NCBI GenBank assembly: GCA_946405515.1 | Contig: CAMJHM010000006.1 | Coordinates: 1-64,000 of the forward strand | DNA length: 64,000 nucleotides | Reading direction: 5' to 3' | Source of the DNA: an uncultured Fibrobacter sp. | GTDB lineage: Bacteria; Fibrobacterota; Fibrobacteria; Fibrobacterales; Fibrobacteraceae | Part shown: piece by piece, positions 1-8,707 of the stretch | Layout of the letters: each line of letters starts with the position of its first letter | Position numbering within the stretch: the first letter of the stretch is position 1 | Position numbers and translations under genes: made by a program | Notes under the pieces: generated by a model | What the model was told of the DNA's origin: nothing | What the model saw: only the letters and a program-made list of their open reading frames with translations | Databases searched by the model: none

Positions 1-3000
1 CGGGATAACTTCCTTTACTTCGCATGCGTCAGTAGTCAAAGAACCGGTTTCAGGATAACGAACAGACGCCCCTAGGGCATCCGTAACGCGAAGGTAGTAT
101 CTGAAACCGTCAGATTCCAGGGAATTCATAGGGACCATGGTTCTCCAAGTGTTGTCCCTGAATATAGAGCCAAAGGAATACTCTTGGTAAATGACATCAT
201 ACAAGCCTTTATAGTACAGCTGCGCTCCGTAAATTCCATTGTTATCAATCAGCTGGAAGGTAAACGTCTTGAGGTCGCTTGTGGAATCCTCACACACGAT
301 AGATACTTCCTTGACTACGGGGATATCGTTGCCGATGAAAATTGTGTAAGGTTCCTGGTTCGGATTCGGGACTCGCGGGGATTTGCCCTGTTGCCCGGCA
401 GTGTCTGTCGCAACGATGTAAAAGTCTATTCCCGGAGAGACAACCTGATTTGCCGGGACCGTGTATTCCCAAAGGCTGTCACTGACATGCCGCATGGCAT
501 ACGAAGTAAATTGCGTGTTCGATGTACTGGATTTCCGCAAATATAGGCTTGCGTTCTTGACACCCAACAACGTTGTGATATAAGCAGAAATTGTGACAGG
601 TGTGTTCGCCTGCTGCGGGTTCCGAATTTTATCCCATGTCTCTTCCGTCAAATTCACTCTCGGCGGAATCGCATTCTCGTTCCATTGGATAGAATCCTTG
701 GAAGTCACCATGTTGAATGTCATGCTGAGGACGACATTATGCACGTCGCCACTTTGGATTGTATCGGGCGTTTGGTAGCAGACAATATGTTGAGAGAGAA
801 TATCTTTACGCATATCGGCGTAGATATCGACCAATTCGTTTGCATCTTCGGCGGAGACAAATATTCCCCCTGTATTTAAGGCAAGTTCTTCCAGCGGAGA
901 TCTTGTTCTGGTTTCAAGCGCAATGGAATAGATGCTAACATTCTTTCTCTTGGCCACATTATAGACAGAATCCAGATTGGTAAGTCCATCATTGTTTTCC
1001 CCATCGGAGAAAATGATGAGTGCGGTCGTATTGGTTTCGTTGTTGATTTGTTCAAGACCTTTTAGTGCTCCATTGAGAACATTTGTGCCATTGCCATCTG
1101 TGGTGAAGGTGTTCAAAGCATTGAGCAATAGGTTTTTATCCGAAGTCATCGACTGGTGGACATACGTAGAATCACCGGACCCGCGAAAACCGACAATAGC
1201 AGTCCTGTCGTAAGGGCCCATGTCGAGGATAAAGGAGCGAATGGCGTCCTTGGTCTTTTTCATGCGATCATTTTGAGCCATAGACGGACTTTCGTCGACA
1301 GCGATGACGACCGAGAGACCGCTGATGCTTTTGATACTCGTAATCTGTGGCCGAACCGCTTGACTGTCTTGTGTCAGCACAATATCGTCAGGAGCAAGAT
1401 TCATGAAAGACCGTCCACTTTTGGCATCCGTGATCGAAGCATGGACACATATTTCGGGATAATCACTCATATCCAATTTCAAAATATCCACGAGGGGTTC
1501 AACCGTTTTGTCTTTGATGTAAGTCGCCCTGATTTTACAGACCGAATCCTTCAAGACAACATTCGTCTTTGCATCGCCTATGGAGGATATAGTCATATCG
1601 CCTTTGACTTTTTCCCATGAACTGAACTTGTAACCGACATTGGCAACCGCCGTTACACGTGTACTGATATTTGGAAGGGTATAAATCGGGTTAGACGGAT
1701 ATACAACCCCTTCCTTGGTCGGTTCCACATTCAACACATAAGGAGGCGAAATCCACGCAGCAAACGATTTGTCCAAAATTTTAGGAACAACATCCTGAAT
1801 AGTCCAATAGAGCGGAACGTTGCGATACCCCTTGACAACCATGCCTGTGGTACCATGTATTCTGGTATAAGACAAAGGATTTGAGAACGTACCATCGGTT
1901 CCATACTCATAAATAGCGGCATCGATATCATCAATAGGGTCAAAACGGAGAATGTAATAGGCAGAATCAGGTGGAGTCCAAGTGAGGCGAATTGCAGACG
2001 AAGTAGACTCGTCGTAATAATCCTTTTCATAGTTAAAAGTCTTTTTTGTCGTAGATAACGTGCATAAAGAAACAGGCTTGAAGGTAGCTTTGATTTCGGA
2101 ATTTGCAGTAACCATCGTGAGCGTATTGGGAGCATACTTGTCATCGATAACTGCAGAACCAGATACAATTTGCCAATCCGAAAAACGGTAGCCCGTATTG
2201 GCCGTAGCTCTGATTTCATACCTTGTATTCGGCAATGCAGTCGTACGGCCCGAAGGAGTGACACCGCCGTTACCATCTTGGGATAGCACAAGGTTATAGG
2301 CTCGTTGCGTTGAATAGTTGAGATAAAAGATACTGTCCGTTATTTCATAATTGTAAACAATGACTCCGATTGTATCCCCAGCGGCAAGGCTTACCGTATC
2401 GATATAAGTATCACAAACACTCACTAATCGATCTTCCGTCTTGAAATATCCACCAAACCGAAGATAACCGAAACAACCTTGCGATAATCCATTTGTCGCA
2501 TTAATATTGTAAGTCCCAGTAGTCGGAGCTACAAAGAAAAAACGGGCTCCAAGCCAGTGAGAAGTAGAGCTTCGTCCGAAATCATTCTTGTAGAAGTTGT
2601 ATTGGGTAGAGACATCGGTAATCGGATAGACAATCCCTAAACGAAATACAGCTTTTACCACACAGTTGCCAGTCATGTTGTGGACTTTTGTTTTCTTACC
2701 AACAGAATCTAGTACAGAACAGGGCCCGGATGTAACTTCCCAATGGTCAAAAACATAGTCCATGCCCGGAGACGCTTCAACATTCATCGAGTCGGAACCT
2801 AGAGCAAACCTGCAATATGGTTGAATTGTATCCAGGCAAGTTAAATAAACATTTCCGCCCCCCGAGCTCGTAATTAGAAGGGAACTGGACGGAACAACCT
2901 GAACAATCAAAGCATCTTCCTTGTCGGCATCAGGACCGGGCTGCAGGCCGATGAAAAGGTAGACCTTTTTTTTTAGGCGGAGTTTTGACGACACACCTAC

Positions 3001-3520
3001 CCGCACGGCAATCGATCTGCTTATAGAACACATAAGAGCGATCGACTGGAATGTCACTTGTAAAAGTTGAATCTTCGTAATAGTATATGAAATTGACAGT
3101 CTGATTTGTTTTGTAGATTACTGTGTAATCTCCACCAGTGTCGGTTTCAAAAAACATCCTGACGCCATAGAGCCCATTCTGGGAAATAATCGCACTATTT
3201 TCGTTAAAATAAAATCGAGTCGGCTGCTCCGATATTTCGTAAATAGGCAGGTTCCTAGTCACTCTCCTGATAACGACAGGGTCCGAGGAGGGAATGAATC
3301 CCGTAGAATCAGCATATTTATCTATAAAGGTTCCCGTTCCAGAGACGATTTCCCACTCAACGAAGTTTTCACCGACCTGGAGACTACTCATAGAAGTGAC
3401 GGGAAGCGTATCGCCAATGGCGACCGTGTAAGGAGTCGGCTCCCCTTCAATAGTCACAGCAGCGTTGGCTGTTGTGACAAATATTACAGAACAGAGAAGC
3501 GAAATAAAAAATAAAAACAC
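1..3520 (-). pseudogene. Giant VWA-domain surface protein, paralogue A (frameshifted; runs off left edge)
   Basis: One of four homologous giant secreted proteins here. Read from a GTG at 3520 it has a signal peptide ending TTANA, the family block with GENFVEWEIVSGTG, InlB-like repeats (FDHWEV, GYRFSDWQ and GYKFSSWE motifs), then a von Willebrand A domain near residue 740 whose MIDAS begins DESPS. It continues through the window edge with the Ig-like and calcium-loop regions missing. Translation stops early because of a run of nine A (plus-strand T at 2966-2974): the frame ends at 2930 after about 195 codons. Removing one A restores a frame that is open to base 1 and aligns with the paralogues throughout. 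It may be a pseudogene, a phase-variable gene, a slippage site or a sequencing error. A longer start (TTG at 3544) is possible, but the GTG matches the paralogues. Surface adhesion is an inference from architecture only. Confidence 0.8.
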
Positions 3521-3526
3521 CCAGCT

Positions 3527-3592
3527 CCCCCCCCCCTTCTTCAAATAAAGAAGAAAATGATAAAAGTCCGCCCTAAATATATACTTATTTTG
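3527..3592 (-). promoter_or_regulatory. Promoter and leader of paralogue A, with G10 tract at the ribosome binding site
   Basis: The block CAAAATAAGTATATATTTA (minus strand, 3574-3592) with a TATATT-type -10 is shared almost exactly with paralogues B, C and D. The leader before the GTG start reads GAAGAA, then ten G (3527-3536), then AGCTGG. Paralogue D has GAAGAGGGGTCTGG at the same place. The G run therefore sits exactly on the Shine-Dalgarno sequence, and its length would set the spacing to the start codon. Confidence 0.65.
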
Positions 3593-3619
3593 TATAAAAC
3601 GAATGAAAAAATTATTTTA

Positions 3620-3822
3620 TTTTAAATCTAGGGCCTAGAGACTAGAATCTAGAGGCTAGTGAAAAGAATCACGCACTTCGTGCGTCAATATAAGACGTCG
3701 AAGCCGTGATATTTCTCCCTAGCCCACCACCTAAAGGTGGCCATGCCCACATAAGTGCTAAAGCACTAAGTGGTCAAAGGTAGATTCTAGATCCTAACCA
3801 CTAACCACCAACCACTGTTTAC
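3620..3822. repeat. Intergenic repeat cluster with two-hairpin element (copy 1)
   Basis: The gap between the stop of B and the promoter of A holds no gene. It has degenerate CTAGAATCTAGAGG units (3626-3660), then two small hairpins: ACGCAC-TTC-GTGCGT (3671-3685) and a GACGTC/GAAGCCGT stem with one mismatch (about 3693-3708). Further hairpins CCACCT-AA-AGGTGG and AGTGCT-AA-AGCACT follow, then CTAACCACTAACCACCAACC at the stop of B. A reverse-complement copy of the two-hairpin part lies at 18690-18775 and a third copy at 36035-36115. Confidence 0.75.
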
Positions 3823-6800
3823 TTATTTCTTCTTGTGACCCCTGCGATAGATTCCCGTCTTGACTATCCTCGTTTCCTTGTGTCCGTCTTCGAACTTGAA
3901 GAAAATCTTCCAAATGTAGATGCCCGTACCCGCATGTCGGCCCTTCTCGGAACGCTTGTTCCAGTGCAGGTAGCCCTGCCGGAAGAGTTCGCCCGGCTTG
4001 CCGCGGACGGACTGGTCCATCTCGCCGTCGTAACCGAATTTCTGCTGGAAGTGCGTCACGTAGGTCGATATCCCGTCGAAGATGTACACCTCCGCGGTGT
4101 ACGGCATCGTCGCCTTCACGCTGATCGCCGACAGAGAATCCGGCAGCGATTCCCATTCGTCACCTCCGGGAGCTATCCACTTCGGCGTCTTGCCGATGCC
4201 ACTGACCGCCTGCAGCGGGCGCACCTCGGCCAGGTAGAACGAACCGTCCTTGCCTTCGATCTTGGCACCGCCACGGCCCATCGCGTTTCCCGCGAGGTCC
4301 TCGTAGGTGGCGGACGGGTCCGTCGAAAGGCAGAAGCCCTTCTTGACAGTATAGTCGTCCAGCACCAGCACCCACTGCAAGCCGTTTTCGCGGATCTTGG
4401 GAGCCTCCCTCAGCTTGAGCGGCTCCGTGAGGGTGTCGTCACACGATTCCGAGTAGCGGAAAAGCTTCTCCCAGCCCTTCTCGCTGCCGACATTGATGAT
4501 GGGTTCCGAAAGGGTCACGAGCAGCGTGTCGGGAGGCATCTCCGAATTCGGGTCCATGTACTCGTCGAGGCCTATTTTCCCCGGGAACTTGGTCGCGCGG
4601 GCGGGGACTGCGCCCACGCGGTCCAGCAGCCTCACGTTCTCCAGTTCCTCCGAATAAACCGTGGTGAAAGAGAGGAACGGCGGATGGGCAGAGTCGGCCT
4701 TGGTCAGGCCGTACCTGTACGGCTTGTTGATGTAGCCGCCGAACCACGTCCCGTCGGAGCGGTCCTGCTTGATGGTGCCTTCCGGCACGTACCGCCACTC
4801 GCCACGGTTAGAGTTCCAGAAAATCGAGTCGACGCTCGTGATGTTGTCGCTGCGCTCCTCCTTGAAGTGTACGCGCACGTAGTCCGCGCGGCCGTCCAGG
4901 TCCTTGTCGTACATCTCCGCGCTGTCCGCGATGAGCGAGTACACGATGGAGTCGCGCGGAGACGGCGGGAGGATGGAATCCTCGGGGATGGTATCGATGA
5001 AGGAGGTGTCGTTGTCCACGTAATGGATGCGGCAGGCTTCCGTCGCGAGGGTCCCCTCGCCCGGATGGCGAACTGTCGCGCCCTTGCCGTCCGTCACACG
5101 CAGGTAATAGACCAGCATGTCGTAGTCGCGCACGTTCGCGCGGAACTCGGCCGCCCACGTGTCGTTGTCGGCGGAGTACACGAGCGCCATCTCCTGGTAG
5201 ATTACCGCGCGGGAGTCCTTGTAGTAGAGAGTCGCGCCGTCGATACCGTCGCTGTCCTTGATGCCGAAGCGGAACGTCTTCAGGTCGGAAGTCGAATCCT
5301 CGCAGGCCACCGATACCGCCTCGACGGAGGGGATGTCGTTGTCCACGAAGATCGTGTACGGCTGGTTTGCAGGGTTCTGGATGCGAGGCGACTTGCCCGC
5401 CTGCCCCAGGACGTCCGCGGCGATCACGTAGAAGTCGAGGCCGGGAGCCATCACAAGGTTCGCCGGGACCGTGAATTCCCAGAGGCTGTCGCGCACGTTC
5501 TGCAACGAGTACCGGGCAAAGCCGCCAGTCGTGCCGGTGGTGCGCACATACACGACGGCATAGCTGATGCCGACCTGCGAACCGATGTACACGCCGAGCG
5601 TGAGCGGGTTGTTCGATTCCTGCGAGTTCTCGATCAGCCCCTTCGTGGCCTCGGTGAGCGTGACCGTCGGAGGCAGCGATTTCTCGCTCCACTGCGCCGT
5701 GTCGGTCGTGGTGATACTGTTGAACCTCGTGCCGATGGCCACCGTGTGCAGGTCGCCGCTCTGGACCGTGTCCGGGGTCTGGTAGCAGACCACGTATTGC
5801 GACATGATGTTGTCGCGGATGGCCGCGTAGATGCCGGCAAGTTCGCTCGCGTCGCTCGCAAACGTGAGCGTGCCGCCCGTGTTGAGTGCGATGTCATTCA
5901 GGGGATATTTGGTTTGCGTCTCGAGGCCGATGGAGTAGATGGACGTCTTCGCCGTGTTGGCGAAATTCACGACATCCTTCACTGACTTATGGCCGCTATT
6001 ATTATCACCGTCGGAGAAGATGATGACCGCCGTCGGGTTCGTCTCACTAACGGTCTGTTCCACGCCGACGTAGGCCCCGGTGAGGATGTTCGTCCAATCG
6101 CCACTTGGGTCTAGGCGGTCCACAGCGCTAGTCAGCAGGGACTTGTCCGAGGTCATGGTCTGGTGCACCACGGTCGAGTCGTCACCGCGGAAGCCGACGA
6201 TGGAGGTCCTGTCGCGGGGGCCCATGTCGTTCACGAAGCTGCGGATCGAGGCCTTCGCCTTCTCCATGCGGTCGTTGACTTTCATCGAGCCGCTCTCGTC
6301 CACCACGATCACCACCGAGACGCCCGTGACGTTGTCGATGCTCGTCACCTCGGGCTTGACTGCGATTCCGTCCTGCGTCAGGGTGAAATCTTCGGAGACC
6401 AGGCCGTAGAAGGAGTTCCCTGAGTTCTTGTCCGTGACGGATACCTGCGCGCAGATTTCCGGGTAGTTGCCCACGTCCAGCTTCGAGATGTTCAGCACCG
6501 GCTCCGCGGACTCGTCGTTCGTAAAGGTCGCCTTCACGCTGCACACCGAATCCGTCAGAGAGACCGCCGTGTGCGGGTCTTTCGGGGAGTCGATGGTCAT
6601 GTCACCCTCGGTGTTCACCCACGACTTGAACTTGTACCCGCCGTGCGGCCACGCGGTCAGGATGGTCTTGTTGCCGGGGGCGGTATAGACCGTCCCAGAC
6701 GGGTACGCGGAGCCTTCCTTCGCACTCAGCACGTTCAGCACGTAGGGAGTGGATATCCAGGCGTTGAAGGACTTGTTCGGTATGGAACTGCTGCTGTCCT

Positions 6801-8559
6801 GGAAGGCCCAGTACAGCGGGACGCCCGGTGTGCCGTGTACGGTGAAACTCGTCGTGCCGGAGACGGCGCGCTCCGAGACGGGGGTCGCGAAGTTCTTGTC
6901 GGTGCCGTAGTCCGTGAAGGTGCCACCCACCGGGTCGACGGCCTCGATGCTGACCATGTAGGAGCCCGTGTCGGGCGGGGTCCAGGTGAAGCGGATGGAA
7001 GAACGGGAGCTTTCGCTGTAGTAGTTGTCCTGGTGGTTGAATTTCTGCTTCGTCCGGGTGAGCGTGTAGACCGAGCTCGCCTTGAAGCGCGCCTTCAGCT
7101 CGGCGTCGCCGTTCACCGTCACGTACGTGTAGGGCGCGTTCTTGTCTTCGACGGTGGGCGTGCCCGAGACAGTCTGCCAGTCGGAGAAGCGGTAGCCCGC
7201 GTTGGCCTCCGCCGAGATGGAGTAACGCGAGCCGGCGTACGCCGTCGCGTAGCCGCCCGCAGGCAGCGCCTTCCCGTTGCCGTCCGTGCCGAGCGTTATC
7301 TTGTGGGCCTGCGTCGCGTAGTTGATGTAGAACGGGTTCGCGCCGCTGCCCGTGTTGGCGACGACGATCGCGACTTCCTGCCCCGCCGTGAGCGTCATCG
7401 GTTCGGAATAAGTGCCGAGGAATTTCTTTGTCGTGGCGGCCGTGACGAAGTCGGTGGCCGTATAACGGATGTACACGGCGGAATCCTGCGTGGTCTCATT
7501 CGAAACGACGATGGCGTAGGTGCCCGCACTCGGGGCCGTGAAGGAAAACCGCACGCCCGCGCTCCCGCTGGAGGCCTGCTTGGCGTAAAGGTGGTCCTTG
7601 AAGTTGTACTGGACGGGCGTGCCCGTAATCGGGTAGACCGTGCCCGCGCGGAACGCAGCGCGCACCGTGCAGTCGCTCTTCATGCCGACGACGTAAGTCG
7701 TGTCCTTGTCGCTATCCAGGATGGAGCACTGGCCGGACACGACCTCCCAGCTGTCGAACACGTTGTCGTTACCGGGGATGGCGTATATCCTGGAGGTGTC
7801 GGTTTCGACGACCCGGCTGTAGGACTGGACACCGGCAAACAATACTCCCGAACCCAAGGAGTCGACATACGCCGTTCCGTTGCCCGAATGGGTAACATCC
7901 AGGGTATAGGTACGGGCTACCCTGACAGTTACGGAATCCTTCATGTTGGCGTTGGGATAGCCGGAAGTATAGAGAAAGAAATAGTTCTTTGTATGGGGTT
8001 GCGTCCTGATGTAGCAATACCGGGTTCTGTCGAGAGTAGTTCGGCAATCCTTACTTTGACTAAAGGGGGTGGATACCGTGCTGGGTGGAGTCACATCGCT
8101 GAAAGTGGAGTCATTATAAAAGAACGATGGACTAAACGTCTGTTGATATGTATATACAATCGCATACTGGCTCCCCTCGCCGGATTCAAAATACGTGCGG
8201 ATACCGTAAAACGAATACAGGGGGATGATGGCGCTACTTTGGTTGATATAGAACTTGGTGAACGTTTCGGATAATTCGGTGACGGGTAAGGTTCGAGTCA
8301 CCCTCCTGATGACGACGGGGTCTGACGACGGGATGAAACCGGTCGAGTCCTCGGTCTCGTCGACGAAGGAGCCCGTTCCGGAGACGATTTCCCACTTGAC
8401 GAAGTTCTCGCCGACCTGGAGACTCTTACGGGATGTGACGGAAAGCGTATCGCCGACATTCACGTTATAGGGATTGGGATCGCCTTCGATTGTAACACTT
8501 GCGTTCGCACTCGCAGCAAAAATCACGGAACAAAGGAACAGAATGAAAAAGAATAACAC
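3823..8559 (-). CDS. Giant VWA-domain surface protein, paralogue B
   Basis: Secreted protein of 1,578 residues. It starts at GTG 8559 directly after an in-frame TGA, with GAAGAGGGG upstream as ribosome binding site. Order of parts: signal peptide (about 1-22), the conserved VTIEG...GENFVKWEIVSGTG block, a variable stretch to about residue 200, InlB-like repeats and pre-peptidase-like beta domains (GYRFSDWQ near 458), a von Willebrand A domain at about 745-925 (MIDAS DESGS, then FSDGDNN), an Ig-like region, an EF-hand-like loop (DKDLDGRAD) and a FlgD-like C-terminus (GTGIYIWK). The architecture suggests an exported, metal-dependent adhesin or scaffold; no enzyme signature is seen. From about 3,830 to 7,780 it is far richer in GC than A, C and D. 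It is closest in sequence to C. Confidence 0.9.
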   Translation of the reverse strand: MLFFFILFLCSVIFAASANASVTIEGDPNPYNVNVGDTLSVTSRKSLQVGENFVKWEIVSGTGSFVDETEDSTGFIPSSDPVVIRRVTRTLPVTELSETFTKFYINQSSAIIPLYSFYGIRTYFESGEGSQYAIVYTYQQTFSPSFFYNDSTFSDVTPPSTVSTPFSQSKDCRTTLDRTRYCYIRTQPHTKNYFFLYTSGYPNANMKDSVTVRVARTYTLDVTHSGNGTAYVDSLGSGVLFAGVQSYSRVVETDTSRIYAIPGNDNVFDSWEVVSGQCSILDSDKDTTYVVGMKSDCTVRAAFRAGTVYPITGTPVQYNFKDHLYAKQASSGSAGVRFSFTAPSAGTYAIVVSNETTQDSAVYIRYTATDFVTAATTKKFLGTYSEPMTLTAGQEVAIVVANTGSGANPFYINYATQAHKITLGTDGNGKALPAGGYATAYAGSRYSISAEANAGYRFSDWQTVSGTPTVEDKNAPYTYVTVNGDAELKARFKASSVYTLTRTKQKFNHQDNYYSESSRSSIRFTWTPPDTGSYMVSIEAVDPVGGTFTDYGTDKNFATPVSERAVSGTTSFTVHGTPGVPLYWAFQDSSSSIPNKSFNAWISTPYVLNVLSAKEGSAYPSGTVYTAPGNKTILTAWPHGGYKFKSWVNTEGDMTIDSPKDPHTAVSLTDSVCSVKATFTNDESAEPVLNISKLDVGNYPEICAQVSVTDKNSGNSFYGLVSEDFTLTQDGIAVKPEVTSIDNVTGVSVVIVVDESGSMKVNDRMEKAKASIRSFVNDMGPRDRTSIVGFRGDDSTVVHQTMTSDKSLLTSAVDRLDPSGDWTNILTGAYVGVEQTVSETNPTAVIIFSDGDNNSGHKSVKDVVNFANTAKTSIYSIGLETQTKYPLNDIALNTGGTLTFASDASELAGIYAAIRDNIMSQYVVCYQTPDTVQSGDLHTVAIGTRFNSITTTDTAQWSEKSLPPTVTLTEATKGLIENSQESNNPLTLGVYIGSQVGISYAVVYVRTTGTTGGFARYSLQNVRDSLWEFTVPANLVMAPGLDFYVIAADVLGQAGKSPRIQNPANQPYTIFVDNDIPSVEAVSVACEDSTSDLKTFRFGIKDSDGIDGATLYYKDSRAVIYQEMALVYSADNDTWAAEFRANVRDYDMLVYYLRVTDGKGATVRHPGEGTLATEACRIHYVDNDTSFIDTIPEDSILPPSPRDSIVYSLIADSAEMYDKDLDGRADYVRVHFKEERSDNITSVDSIFWNSNRGEWRYVPEGTIKQDRSDGTWFGGYINKPYRYGLTKADSAHPPFLSFTTVYSEELENVRLLDRVGAVPARATKFPGKIGLDEYMDPNSEMPPDTLLVTLSEPIINVGSEKGWEKLFRYSESCDDTLTEPLKLREAPKIRENGLQWVLVLDDYTVKKGFCLSTDPSATYEDLAGNAMGRGGAKIEGKDGSFYLAEVRPLQAVSGIGKTPKWIAPGGDEWESLPDSLSAISVKATMPYTAEVYIFDGISTYVTHFQQKFGYDGEMDQSVRGKPGELFRQGYLHWNKRSEKGRHAGTGIYIWKIFFKFEDGHKETRIVKTGIYRRGHKKK

Positions 8560-8610
8560 TCAGACCCCTCTTCAAAGGATAAACCAACAATCTTAAGATA
8601 AACTTTGTAT

Positions 8611-8630
8611 AAAATATATACTTATTTTGG
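8611..8630 (-). promoter_or_regulatory. Promoter of paralogue B
   Basis: Minus strand CCAAAATAAGTATATATTTT with -10 TATATT matches the block before A, C and D. It lies about 50 bases before the GTG, the same distance as in D. No convincing -35 hexamer was found. Confidence 0.6.
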
Positions 8631-8663
8631 TTAAAAAGCAACAACAAACAAACTCAACATCCT

Positions 8664-8691
8664 AAAAAAGGCGGACCCCGTAGGATCCGCC
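8664..8691 (-). terminator. Intrinsic terminator of the WWW-repeat gene
   Basis: On the minus strand GGCGGATCC-TACG-GGGTCCGCC is followed by six T. It lies 17 bases past the stop of the gene at 8708-10489 and isolates that gene from paralogue B. Confidence 0.9.
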
Positions 8692-8707
8692 CTCTTTTTA
8701 CCAGCAA

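Noticed and set aside
3835-8274. Long plus-strand open frames opposite paralogue B (for example 3835-5985 and 6571-8274)
   Set aside because: They are rich in Arg and Val, have no recognisable domain or ribosome site, and reflect the high GC of the antisense codon positions of B.
8275-8310. tRNA T-arm-like string GGTTCGAGTCACC
   Set aside because: It lies inside the paralogue B reading frame and has no acceptor or anticodon arms around it.
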